In this document: positions 1-6,814 of the stretch, piece after piece
Layout: each line of letters opens with the position of its first letter
Numbering within the stretch: position 1 is the stretch's first letter
Assembly (NCBI GenBank): GCA_036477795.1
Contig: JAZGDL010000167.1
Coordinates: 1-18,115 of the forward strand
Length of the DNA stretch: 18,115 bases
Reading direction: 5' to 3'
From: JAZGDL01 sp036477795
GTDB lineage: Bacteria > Planctomycetota > Phycisphaerae > UBA1845
Made by a program: the position numbers and the translations under genes
The notes under the pieces: generated by a model
What the model saw: the letters and a program-made list of their open reading frames with translations, nothing else
What the model was told of the DNA's origin: nothing
The model's database searches: none

Positions 1-2
1 AA

Positions 3-920
3 GACCGGCAGTTGCTGGTCCACGCGGGCGACCATGTTGAGGCCGGTGATCCGTTGATCGAAGGACCTATGGTTCCGCACGATACTCTGCGGATCAAGGG
101 CGAGGAAGCGCTTCAGCAATACCTGATTTCGGAGGTGCAGTCGGTCTACCGCTCGCAGAACGTCACCATCAACGACAAGCACATCGAGGTTATCGTGGCC
201 CAGATGTTGCGGAAGGTGCAGGTGGAGGCGCCGGGCGACTCCCGGTTCCTGCCGGGTGAGGTGGTGGACAAGTTCAAGTTCGGCGACGAGAACGCCGCGC
301 TGGGCAAGAGCGTGAAGATCAGCGCCGCCGGCGATACCGACCTCAAAGTGGACGACATCGTGCTCAAGTCGGAGTTGGTCCAGGTCAACGAACGGACGGA
401 AGCGGAAGGCGGGGAGCCGGCCCGCGGTAAGCGCCCCAAGCAAGCCAGCGCTTCGACGGTGCTCCTGGGCATCACCAAAGCCAGCCTGCAAAGCGACTCG
501 TTCATTTCGGCGGCCTCCTTCCAGGAGACCACCAAGGTTCTGACCGAAGCGGCGATCTCCAGTGCTGAAGATCGTTTGTTGGGTTTGAAGGAAAACGTGA
601 TACTGGGCCACTTGATTCCTGCGGGCACCGCCTTCAAGCCGCATCTATCGATCCGCGTGCGGCAGATCGGCGAACCGCTGCCCATTCCCGAGGATCTGCC
701 CAGCGAAGTGGCTGCTTCCGATGAGGCGATGGCGGATGTTCTAGCCGGTGCATTGGCGGAGTCCGTCACCGGGGTGCAGAGCGAGACCACCATCGCCGCG
801 ACGCCGGGCTTGTTGCCGCCGATGCAGGGAACTGGAACCTTCCCGGTTGGAACTGTGGCGATACCGGCGGACCAGAGCACTGGCACATCCGACGGCTCCG
901 ACATGCCGAGCGATGGTTGA
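3..920 (+). CDS. rpoC: DNA-directed RNA polymerase subunit beta' (C-terminal part)
   Basis: This is the C-terminal ~305 residues of the RNA polymerase beta' subunit, which forms the clamp and active-site side of the core enzyme. The frame is open from base 3, so the gene starts before the window. Hallmarks in order are LRIKGEEALQQYL, EVQSVYRSQ, INDKHIEVIVAQMLRK, then LLGITKASLQ, SFISAASFQETTKVLTEAAI, GLKENVILGHLIPAG: the conserved beta' C-terminal core. After 'IRVRQIGEP' there is a tail of about 75 residues rich in Ala, Ser, Gly and acidic residues, with no conserved motif, probably disordered. rpsL starts 120 bp downstream on the same strand, the usual rpoBC to str-operon order. Identification is secure; only the start is missing. 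Confidence 0.98.
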   Translation, partial: DRQLLVHAGDHVEAGDPLIEGPMVPHDTLRIKGEEALQQYLISEVQSVYRSQNVTINDKHIEVIVAQMLRKVQVEAPGDSRFLPGEVVDKFKFGDENAALGKSVKISAAGDTDLKVDDIVLKSELVQVNERTEAEGGEPARGKRPKQASASTVLLGITKASLQSDSFISAASFQETTKVLTEAAISSAEDRLLGLKENVILGHLIPAGTAFKPHLSIRVRQIGEPLPIPEDLPSEVAASDEAMADVLAGALAESVTGVQSETTIAATPGLLPPMQGTGTFPVGTVAIPADQSTGTSDGSDMPSDG

Positions 921-1040
921 GGCGGTGGTGTGGCGTTCTGCGGGTCGTGTGTGTATAGTAGGGGAAGGTGCCGCCGGGCAAGTGCGTTGGGTAGGCCTGG
1001 TTATGTGGCGGCTGAACGGATATTGAGTAGAGGATAACTG

Positions 1041-1433
1041 ATGCCCACGAGGAACCAGCTCGTTCGCCACGGGCGGCGTGTTACGCCGAAGAAATCCAAG
1101 GTTCGGGACCTGGACCGCAGCCCTCAGCGCCGCGGCGTATGTCTGATCGTCAAGACTCAGACACCAAAAAAACCCAACTCTGCCCTTAGAAAAGTGGCGC
1201 GGGTTCGCCTTACTAACGGCAAGGAGGTCACCGCCTACATCGGCGGCATCGACCACAATCTGCAGGAGCACTCCATCGTACTGGTGCGGGGCGGCCGTGT
1301 TCGCGATCTACCGGGTGTGCGCTATCACATCATCCGCGGGGCGCTGGACTGTGCCGCCGTTGAGGGAGATAAGGAAAACCGACCACGCAATCAGAGCCGT
1401 AGCAAGTACGGTGTAAAGCGTCGTAAGAAGTAG
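1041..1433 (+). CDS. rpsL: 30S ribosomal protein S12
   Basis: S12 lines the decoding centre of the small ribosomal subunit and controls tRNA selection accuracy. The 130-aa product has the family's usual length and motifs: MPTRNQLVRHGRR, RGVCLIVKTQTPKKPNSALR, KVARVRLTNGKEVTAYI, HNLQEHSIVLVRGG, DLPGVRYHIIRGALD and a basic C-terminus, SKYGVKRRKK. The start ATG is preceded by AGAGGA (1029-1034) at good spacing. Asp89, the residue methylthiolated by RimO in other bacteria, is present. Lys43 of the streptomycin-contact loop is retained, but the other classic position, residue 88, is Arg instead of Lys (GGRVRDLPG). That change is a known streptomycin-resistance substitution in bacteria that normally carry Lys. 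bioY follows after 3 bp. Confidence 0.98.
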   Translation: MPTRNQLVRHGRRVTPKKSKVRDLDRSPQRRGVCLIVKTQTPKKPNSALRKVARVRLTNGKEVTAYIGGIDHNLQEHSIVLVRGGRVRDLPGVRYHIIRGALDCAAVEGDKENRPRNQSRSKYGVKRRKK

Positions 1434-1436
1434 GCC

Positions 1437-2030
1437 ATGCCGATGCCCCAGGTAGACAGCAGAGTTGGGCTGATGTCGGTGGTTCCGCGGGCGAGGGCGT
1501 CCGTGAGTCGGCCTTGGTTGGCGGTGTTGGCGTTCAGCCTGCTCACGGTGTTATGCTCGCAGGTGCGAATTCCGGTACCCGGTTCGCCGGTGCCGATGAC
1601 CTTGCAGCTTCTGGCGGTCCTGCTTGCGGGATATTTCCTGGCACCGGGTGCGGCGGCCCTTTCAATGGTTCTGTACCTGGCGGCGGGGACCGCGGGCCTG
1701 CCGGTGTTTGCAGGCGGATCGGCGGGGTTGTTTGGCCTGACCGGCGGCTACCTGCTGGGGTTTGTTCTTGCCGCGGGAGCGGTGTCCTTGATTGGTAGGC
1801 GGAGCCGGTCGTTGGCTAGGCTTGCGGCGGCGGGGGCGGTGGGCACAACGTTGGTATTCGTCTTCGGCGCTTTGTGGCAGGTCGCTTGGTTTGACGTGTC
1901 AATGACCGATGCGCTGGGCGGCGGCGTTCTGCCGTTCTTGCCCAAGGCGGTGTTTGAACTGGGCATGGCCCTGACGGTGGTCTCCATGCTCAGAGGAGTG
2001 GTGACCAGGCGTAGCGCTGACGGGTCCTGA
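1437..2030 (+). CDS. bioY: BioY family biotin transporter, substrate-binding (S) component
   Basis: A 197-aa, very hydrophobic protein with about six membrane segments. BioY is the S component of ECF-type vitamin transporters: it binds biotin in the cytoplasmic membrane and works alone or with the EcfT-EcfA energy module. Family signatures are visible: VRIPVPGSPVPMTLQLLAVL followed by AGYFLAPG at about 43-71, the YLAAGTAGLPVFAGG stretch with GLTGGYLLGF at about 80-111, and a C-terminal LPKAVFELGMAL helix at about 168-179. The ATG lies only 3 bp past the rpsL stop and lacks a strong ribosome-binding site, so translation is probably coupled to rpsL. ATGs at 1443 and 1473 are alternative starts. 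No ecfA or ecfT gene is in the window. Its position between rpsL and rpsG is unusual. Confidence 0.9.
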   Translation: MPMPQVDSRVGLMSVVPRARASVSRPWLAVLAFSLLTVLCSQVRIPVPGSPVPMTLQLLAVLLAGYFLAPGAAALSMVLYLAAGTAGLPVFAGGSAGLFGLTGGYLLGFVLAAGAVSLIGRRSRSLARLAAAGAVGTTLVFVFGALWQVAWFDVSMTDALGGGVLPFLPKAVFELGMALTVVSMLRGVVTRRSADGS

Positions 2031-2113
2031 GGGTTGGCGGACCCCGCGCTGGCGCTTGGGGCTCGGAATAAGCACTGCATATTCGCGCGGTGCAATGGCA
2101 AGGAGTTGAAGAA

Positions 2114-2173
2114 ATGGTTCTGCTCCAGGAAAGAGAGATCGATGGGCTACAAGAAGTTTACAAACTCGTCTGA
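2114..2173 (+). CDS. Possible 19-codon leader ORF overlapping the rpsG start
   Basis: AAGGAG at 2100-2105, the best Shine-Dalgarno sequence in the bioY-rpsG gap, points to the ATG at 2114, not to the rpsG ATG at 2142. The resulting ORF reads MVLLQEREIDGLQEVYKLV and stops at 2171-2173, 30 bp inside rpsG in another frame. It may be a leader peptide that couples or modulates S7 translation, or mere coincidence. I see no homology to judge by. Confidence 0.25.
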   Translation: MVLLQEREIDGLQEVYKLV

Positions 2174-2618
2174 ACAATTGACGCCGGACGCGCGCTTCGA
2201 CAGCAAGCTGGTGGCCAAGTTCGTCAACTGCTTGATGCATGACGGCAAGAAGAGCACGGCATTTCGCGTGTTTTACAAAGCGATGGGCATCATCGAGAAG
2301 CGCATCAAAGACCAGCCTCCTCTGGAGGTGTTCGAGACCGCGGTCGCCAACTGCAAGCCGAATATAGAAGTACGATCCAAACGGGTCGGGGGGTCCAACT
2401 ACCAGGTTCCCATGCAGGTGAACCGGAGGCGGGCGCAGACCCTGGCCATCCGCTGGATACTGGCCGGGGCGCGGTCCAAGAGCGGCAAGGCCATGTGCGA
2501 AATTCTGGCGAACGAACTCGTCGACGCCTACAAAGGTGCGGGGGCGGCGATGACGACTCGTGACAACATCCATCGCATGGCCGATGCCAACAAGGCCTTC
2601 GCCCACTTTGCCTGGTAA
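2142..2618 (+). CDS. rpsG: 30S ribosomal protein S7
   Basis: S7 nucleates assembly of the 30S head by binding the 3' domain of 16S rRNA and contacts the exit-site tRNA. The 158-aa product matches the family: PDARFDSKLVAKFVNCLMHD with GKKSTA, then PPLEVFETAVANCKPNIEVR, VGGSNYQVPMQV, RRRAQTLAIRWI and a C-terminal DNIHRMADANKAFAHFAW. I place the start at ATG 2142 (MGYKKFTNSSEQL). The in-frame extension upstream to 2034 is out of family and has no ribosome-binding site. AGGA at 2127-2130 is a modest Shine-Dalgarno. In the 111-bp gap after bioY, C4/G4 arms at 2042-2061 could form a small hairpin. In E. coli the S12-S7 spacer is the S7 autoregulatory target; here that spacer is replaced by bioY plus this gap. 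Confidence 0.97.
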   Translation: MGYKKFTNSSEQLTPDARFDSKLVAKFVNCLMHDGKKSTAFRVFYKAMGIIEKRIKDQPPLEVFETAVANCKPNIEVRSKRVGGSNYQVPMQVNRRRAQTLAIRWILAGARSKSGKAMCEILANELVDAYKGAGAAMTTRDNIHRMADANKAFAHFAW

Positions 2619-2658
2619 CTCACTCTCGGATTCAAGGGATTCTGTGACGATGGAGGAT

Positions 2659-2687
2659 GACCGGTCCCAATTCTTGAGGGACCGGTC
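2659..2687 (+). promoter_or_regulatory. Perfect 10-bp hairpin just upstream of fusA
   Basis: GACCGGTCCC (2659-2668) and GGGACCGGTC (2678-2687) are perfect inverted repeats around a 9-nt loop, ending 9 bp before the fusA GTG. Each arm also contains the palindrome GACCGGTC, so the site is also a direct repeat of a dyad. No T-run follows, so it is not a normal terminator. The only SD-like stretch nearby (GAGGG, 2676-2680) lies partly in the downstream arm. A translational control or processing element is possible. Confidence 0.55.
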
Positions 2688-2696
2688 CGACTCGAC

Positions 2697-4745
2697 GTGG
2701 ACCTGACACGGGTACGAAATATCGGCATTGCGGCGCACATCGACGCCGGCAAGACCACCACCACGGAGCGCATCCTGTTTTACACGGGCAAGACGCACCG
2801 TATGGGTGAGGTGGACGACGGCACCACCACCACCGATTTCGATCAACAGGAGCAGCAGCGCGGCATTTCGATCTACTCAGCCGCGGTGAGCTGTCCGTGG
2901 AACGGGTACACCATCAACCTGATCGATACCCCGGGCCACGTGGATTTCACCGCCGAGGTGGAGCGCTCCTTGCGGGTGCTGGACGGCGCCATTGCGGTGT
3001 TCGACGCCAAAGAGGGGGTGGAGGCCCAGAGCGAGACCGTCTGGCGGCAGGCCGACCGCTACAAGGTGCCCCGACTCTGCTTTGTCAACAAGATGGACAA
3101 GATCGGAGCGGACTTCGCCGCCTCGGTGGCCTCCATTCGGCAGAGATTAGAGGCCAACCCCGTCGCGGTGCAGATTCCGCTGGGCGCCGAGGACAACTTC
3201 GTGGGGCTCATTGATCTGGTGACCATGCAGGCCATCTACTGGGTCGACGAGGTCCAGGGGACTCGTTTCACCACCGGGGAGATCCCCGATGAGTCGATGG
3301 AGGAGGCCCGGCGTTGGCGGCACGAGTTGGAAGAGCGCGTCGCTGAGACCTGTGAAACGCTCATGCACCGGTACGTCCATGAGGAGCCCATCGGCGAGGA
3401 TGAGCTTCGCCGGGCCATTCGCAATGCGACGATCGGCAACCTGTTGCAGCCGGTGTTATGCGGTTCTTCACTGAAGTACAAAGGTGTGCAGCGACTGCTG
3501 GACGCGGTGTGCGACTACCTTCCGTCTCCTCACGAGGTGCCTGCGGTGTGCGCCAAAGTGGCGGACGGTGACCATGCCGAGATGGAGCTTCCGCCGTCAG
3601 CCGATGGGCCCTTCGCGGCCTTGGTGTTCAAGATCGTCACCGAAAAGCCGATGGACTTGTACTATCTGCGGATCTACTCCGGCACGCTAAAGTCCTCCAG
3701 CCGGGTGTACAACTCGGTCAACGGTCGGAAGGAGAACATCACCCGCATTTTTCGCATGTTCGCCAAGAAACGCGAGCAGCTGCAGTCGACGTCCGCCGGT
3801 GATATTGTCACGGTGATAGGCCCCAAGCACGCCCTCACCGGTCACACCTTGTGCGATGCCCACCAACCGATTGTCTTGGAGAATATCGAGTTTCCCGAGA
3901 CCGTGATCAGCCGTGCCATCGAGCCGAAATCATCACGTGACCGCGAGAAACTTGTCACCTCGTTGAGGGCACTGGAGCGGCAGGATCCGACCTTCAACAT
4001 GGCCGTCAGCCAGGAAACGGGGCAGATGCTGATCTCCGGCATGGGCGAGTTGCACCTGGATGTCCTGATGAGGCGTCTGCAGGACGAAATGAACGTGCAG
4101 GTCATCGTGGGGCAACCGCGTGTATCGTACCGCGAGACCATCACCAAGGTGGCCGAGGCGGAGGGGCGATTCGTTCGACAGACCGGCGGCCGGGGACAGT
4201 ATGCGGTGGTGAATCTGCGTCTGGAACCGGTGTCCCGGGATGTCGTGGACGAGCTTCGGTTCGTCGATGCCACCAGGGGCGGGGTGGTCCGCAGGGAGTT
4301 TGTAAAAGCCGTGGGGCAGGGGGTAAAATCCGCAGCCCTGAGCGGCGTGGTCGCCGGTAGTCAGGTGATCGATTTCAAGGCTACTCTGCTGGATGGACGG
4401 GAGCATGACGTGGACAGTTCCGAAATGGCCTTCGAGCACGCTGCGTCGCTGGCGTTTGCGACGGCCATGCGCAACGCGGGCCCGATCCTGCTGGAGCCGG
4501 TCATGAAGGTCGAAGTCGTTGTTCCTGATGAGTACTTCGGAGTGGTAAATGGCGATCTCAACGTACGGCGGGCGACGATCACCGGTACAGACCTGCGAGG
4601 CCGCTACCGGGTGATCGACGCCCAGGTGCCTTTGCGGCAGATGTTCGGCTACACCACAGATCTGCGAAGCCTCACCCAGGGCCGGGCGTCGGCCAGCATG
4701 GAAATGTCCCATTATGCCCCGGTTCCAGTGGCCCTGGCGACCTGA
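2697..4745 (+). CDS. fusA: Translation elongation factor G (variant switch I)
   Basis: EF-G is the GTPase that moves tRNAs and mRNA through the ribosome and, with RRF, can split ribosomes. The 682-aa product has all GTPase motifs: P-loop AHIDAGKTT (13-21), switch I RGISI (55-59), DTPGHVDF (77-84) and NKMD (131-134). It also has domain III SGMGELHLDV, the domain IV GGRGQYA loop and HDVDSS tip, and domain V DLNVRRATITG and MFGYTTDLRSLTQGRA. The usual switch-I sequence RGITI has Ser for the Mg-binding Thr, and the preceding segment is TDFDQQEQQ rather than MDWMEQEQE. This points to a divergent (spirochaete/planctomycete/mitochondrial-2-like) EF-G rather than canonical EF-G I. The GTG start is forced by an in-frame stop at 2658 and lacks a well-placed Shine-Dalgarno. 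No tuf gene follows. Confidence 0.95.
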   Translation: MDLTRVRNIGIAAHIDAGKTTTTERILFYTGKTHRMGEVDDGTTTTDFDQQEQQRGISIYSAAVSCPWNGYTINLIDTPGHVDFTAEVERSLRVLDGAIAVFDAKEGVEAQSETVWRQADRYKVPRLCFVNKMDKIGADFAASVASIRQRLEANPVAVQIPLGAEDNFVGLIDLVTMQAIYWVDEVQGTRFTTGEIPDESMEEARRWRHELEERVAETCETLMHRYVHEEPIGEDELRRAIRNATIGNLLQPVLCGSSLKYKGVQRLLDAVCDYLPSPHEVPAVCAKVADGDHAEMELPPSADGPFAALVFKIVTEKPMDLYYLRIYSGTLKSSSRVYNSVNGRKENITRIFRMFAKKREQLQSTSAGDIVTVIGPKHALTGHTLCDAHQPIVLENIEFPETVISRAIEPKSSRDREKLVTSLRALERQDPTFNMAVSQETGQMLISGMGELHLDVLMRRLQDEMNVQVIVGQPRVSYRETITKVAEAEGRFVRQTGGRGQYAVVNLRLEPVSRDVVDELRFVDATRGGVVRREFVKAVGQGVKSAALSGVVAGSQVIDFKATLLDGREHDVDSSEMAFEHAASLAFATAMRNAGPILLEPVMKVEVVVPDEYFGVVNGDLNVRRATITGTDLRGRYRVIDAQVPLRQMFGYTTDLRSLTQGRASASMEMSHYAPVPVALAT

Positions 4746-4826
4746 TGGGGCTGATCGGCCGGTTGACCGCAGACCAATTCTCGGACCGATGGAACCGCGA
4801 CGGGTCTGGAGCGTCCAAAGTAATGT

Positions 4827-5468
4827 ATGGAAGCTGTCGTGCAGCGGGAACAGACCACCAGCCGGGATGACGACGCTACCCTGGTCCGTAGCGCCCAGAC
4901 GGGCGATGTGCAGGCCTTCGACACCTTGGTGCGACGTTACCAGGATCGCGTCTACAACGCCTGCTGGCGTATCTGCCGCAATCCCGACGACGCCTTGGAC
5001 CTCACCCAGGAAGCTTTCGTCAAGGCTTATCAGGCCATCGACAGGTTCCAGGGCACCAGCGGTTTCTATACGTGGATTTTCCGGATCGCCGTGAACCTGG
5101 CGTTGTCGCATCGCAAGAAAGCCAAACTGCGGCTGGTGACCTCGCTGGACGACAACGCCGGTCCGGGATCGGAAGGACGAGAGTCAGCCGCCCAGCGCCT
5201 GTCCGATGACAAGACGCTCGAGCCGCCCGCCCAGGCTGAAGCCGGCGAGATGCACAAACTGGTGGCAAGCGCCCTGCAGGCCATCGAGGAGCACCACAGG
5301 AGCGTCGCCGTGCTTCGTGACATCGAAGGTTTGGACTATCGTCAGATCGCCGAGGTCCTCGACGCGCCCCTGGGGACGATAAAGTCTCGCGTACATCGGG
5401 CTCGGGCGGCGCTGCGCGAAGAACTGGAGAAACGCACCGCCAACGTAAGAGCGAACCCAGGAAAATGA
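4827..5468 (+). CDS. ECF-type RNA polymerase sigma factor (sigma-70 family, RpoE-like)
   Basis: A 213-aa group 4 (extracytoplasmic function) sigma factor that redirects RNA polymerase to a stress or envelope regulon. Region 2 spans about residues 29-97, with FDTLVRRYQDRVYNACWRI, the DALDLTQEAFVKAYQAIDRF core-binding helix and the YTWIFRIAVNLALSHRKK DNA-melting segment. A charged linker (about 100-140) follows. Region 4 (about 145-200) has HRSVAVLRDIEGLDYRQIAE followed by the recognition helix PLGTIKSRVHRARAALRE. Region 3 is absent, as expected for ECF factors. ATG 4827 is used; an out-of-frame ATG at 4823 lies beside it and no clear ribosome-binding site is visible. Its stop overlaps the anti-sigma start, so the two are coupled. 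fusA ends 81 bp upstream, so read-through from the ribosomal block is possible. Confidence 0.93.
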   Translation: MEAVVQREQTTSRDDDATLVRSAQTGDVQAFDTLVRRYQDRVYNACWRICRNPDDALDLTQEAFVKAYQAIDRFQGTSGFYTWIFRIAVNLALSHRKKAKLRLVTSLDDNAGPGSEGRESAAQRLSDDKTLEPPAQAEAGEMHKLVASALQAIEEHHRSVAVLRDIEGLDYRQIAEVLDAPLGTIKSRVHRARAALREELEKRTANVRANPGK

Positions 5469-6814
5469 CCGAGATCAATCCCAAAAATCCGGCGGAACAA
5501 CTCTCCGCCTACCTCGACGGCGAACTCAACGACAGCGAGCGGGACGACGTTGAAGCCCTGCTGCGCGAAGACCCGTCCGCCCGGGCTGAGCTGGATCGTC
5601 TGCGCGAAATCGCCGCCCAGGTCGGCGCCCTGCCGCGCCGTCCCGCGCCTTCGGGCCTGGCCCAAGACGTCATGTCCTCCATCGAACGCGACAACCTGCT
5701 CGATCAGCCTGACACATTAGCCGTCCATAGAACTTCGACGTGGCGCATTTTGCGTTCGGTTCTGCTGGCCGCTGCCGTAATCGCCCTGACGGTTACCGCA
5801 GGCTTGTACACGGTGTCACTAATGCACACACCGCGCGATCAGGCGGCGTTCAACGAGATAGCCCATGCCGTAATACCTGAAACCGCGTTGCCGGCCGCAC
5901 AGCCGACCTCGCAGGATAGATACGTGCTTGACGCGGTCCGCTCCATGGAGGCCATAGAGTCGGAAGCGGTCGCCCCGGTGACGAACCAGACGCCGGTCTT
6001 GGTCCTTGGTGGCGAACGCGCTGCCGGCGCATCAGCCATGCTCGATGCCAGGAAGGTCACACCACTCAAAACCGAGGCTCGTTTGGAACACGCTTTCGTA
6101 ATAGCGCAAGAAGACGCAGACGAAGCCGTTGCCGCCGAGACAGTCGAGTCTCAAGTGATTCTCGAGGTCGCCACCGCGGACGCCCGCGATCTGCAGTGGT
6201 GCAGCGAGAAGCTGAATCGTTTCCTCGGCGAGAGGAAAGACCTCAGTTCCGTCACCGAAGGAATCGCCGAAACATTGCTCGGACTGCACCGGGCAGGTGG
6301 CATAACCGTGTCACCCGTCGGCCTGGTAGAGCGCCACATCGAACTGCCCGCCTCCGAGCTGCCTCGCCTGGTCCGCATGTTCGACACCGGCGGGACCGTG
6401 CGGCGCGACGTCACGCTCTCTGTGGGGCGTGTGCTTCGGGCCCGGGGATGGCACCAGACGCGGCAATTGCTGGCCATGGTCGGCAAAGGCGATCTGCAAC
6501 CAACTGGAATGCGAAGCGCTCCGACAGGTGCGGCCGCGACCTTTGAAAGACCCCGCATCGCCAGCCGCAGGGGGCGGGGCCAGAGTGCGCCGGCCGACGC
6601 CCGCCGAACCGCCTTTGACGCCGAAGCCGACGACGAGTTGACAACGTTCTTCCCCAAAGCGGTGAAACAAATATGGGGCAAGCTCGACGATGGAACGGGT
6701 GATTCAATGATTACCATCACCGTCCGCCTACGGGCTGCGACCGTGGCGGCCGAACCCGCCGGCCCGCCGGGACGGCTGGTCCCCACCCTGTCGAAATATC
6801 CACAAGACCCGTGA
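5465..6814 (+). CDS. Membrane-anchored anti-sigma factor
   Basis: Probably the partner that sequesters the ECF sigma factor encoded just upstream. ATG 5465-5467 overlaps the sigma stop (ATGA), a classic coupling arrangement. The cytoplasmic N-terminus (about 7-60) has the anti-sigma pattern LSAYLDGELNDSERDDVEAL and LREDPSARAELDRLRE. The HxxxCxxC zinc ligands found in many such domains are absent, so it would bind without zinc. One membrane segment lies at about 94-119 (ILRSVLLAAAVIALTVTAGL). The remaining ~330 residues would be extracytoplasmic. They have a structured-looking middle (about 210-350, VILEVATADARDLQWCSEKL) and an Arg/Pro/Ala-rich stretch after it. I do not recognise a sensor domain. 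The last 87 bp overlap rsmG on the other strand. Confidence 0.82.
   Translation: MTEINPKNPAEQLSAYLDGELNDSERDDVEALLREDPSARAELDRLREIAAQVGALPRRPAPSGLAQDVMSSIERDNLLDQPDTLAVHRTSTWRILRSVLLAAAVIALTVTAGLYTVSLMHTPRDQAAFNEIAHAVIPETALPAAQPTSQDRYVLDAVRSMEAIESEAVAPVTNQTPVLVLGGERAAGASAMLDARKVTPLKTEARLEHAFVIAQEDADEAVAAETVESQVILEVATADARDLQWCSEKLNRFLGERKDLSSVTEGIAETLLGLHRAGGITVSPVGLVERHIELPASELPRLVRMFDTGGTVRRDVTLSVGRVLRARGWHQTRQLLAMVGKGDLQPTGMRSAPTGAAATFERPRIASRRGRGQSAPADARRTAFDAEADDELTTFFPKAVKQIWGKLDDGTGDSMITITVRLRAATVAAEPAGPPGRLVPTLSKYPQDP

Noticed and set aside
931..959. Possible promoter upstream of rpsL (TATAGT at 954-959)
   Set aside because: The -10 is fair, but the sequence 17 bp upstream (TGGCGT) is a poor -35; not strong enough to list.
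1899..2846. 315-codon minus-strand ORF antisense to rpsG
   Set aside because: It spans three unrelated sense regions, including the S7 gene, and has no start signal; chance open frame in GC-rich DNA.
3933..5111. 392-codon minus-strand ORF antisense to fusA and the sigma gene
   Set aside because: It is a shadow of GC-rich coding DNA: both sense genes are unmistakable, and the antisense product has no recognisable domain or ribosome-binding site.
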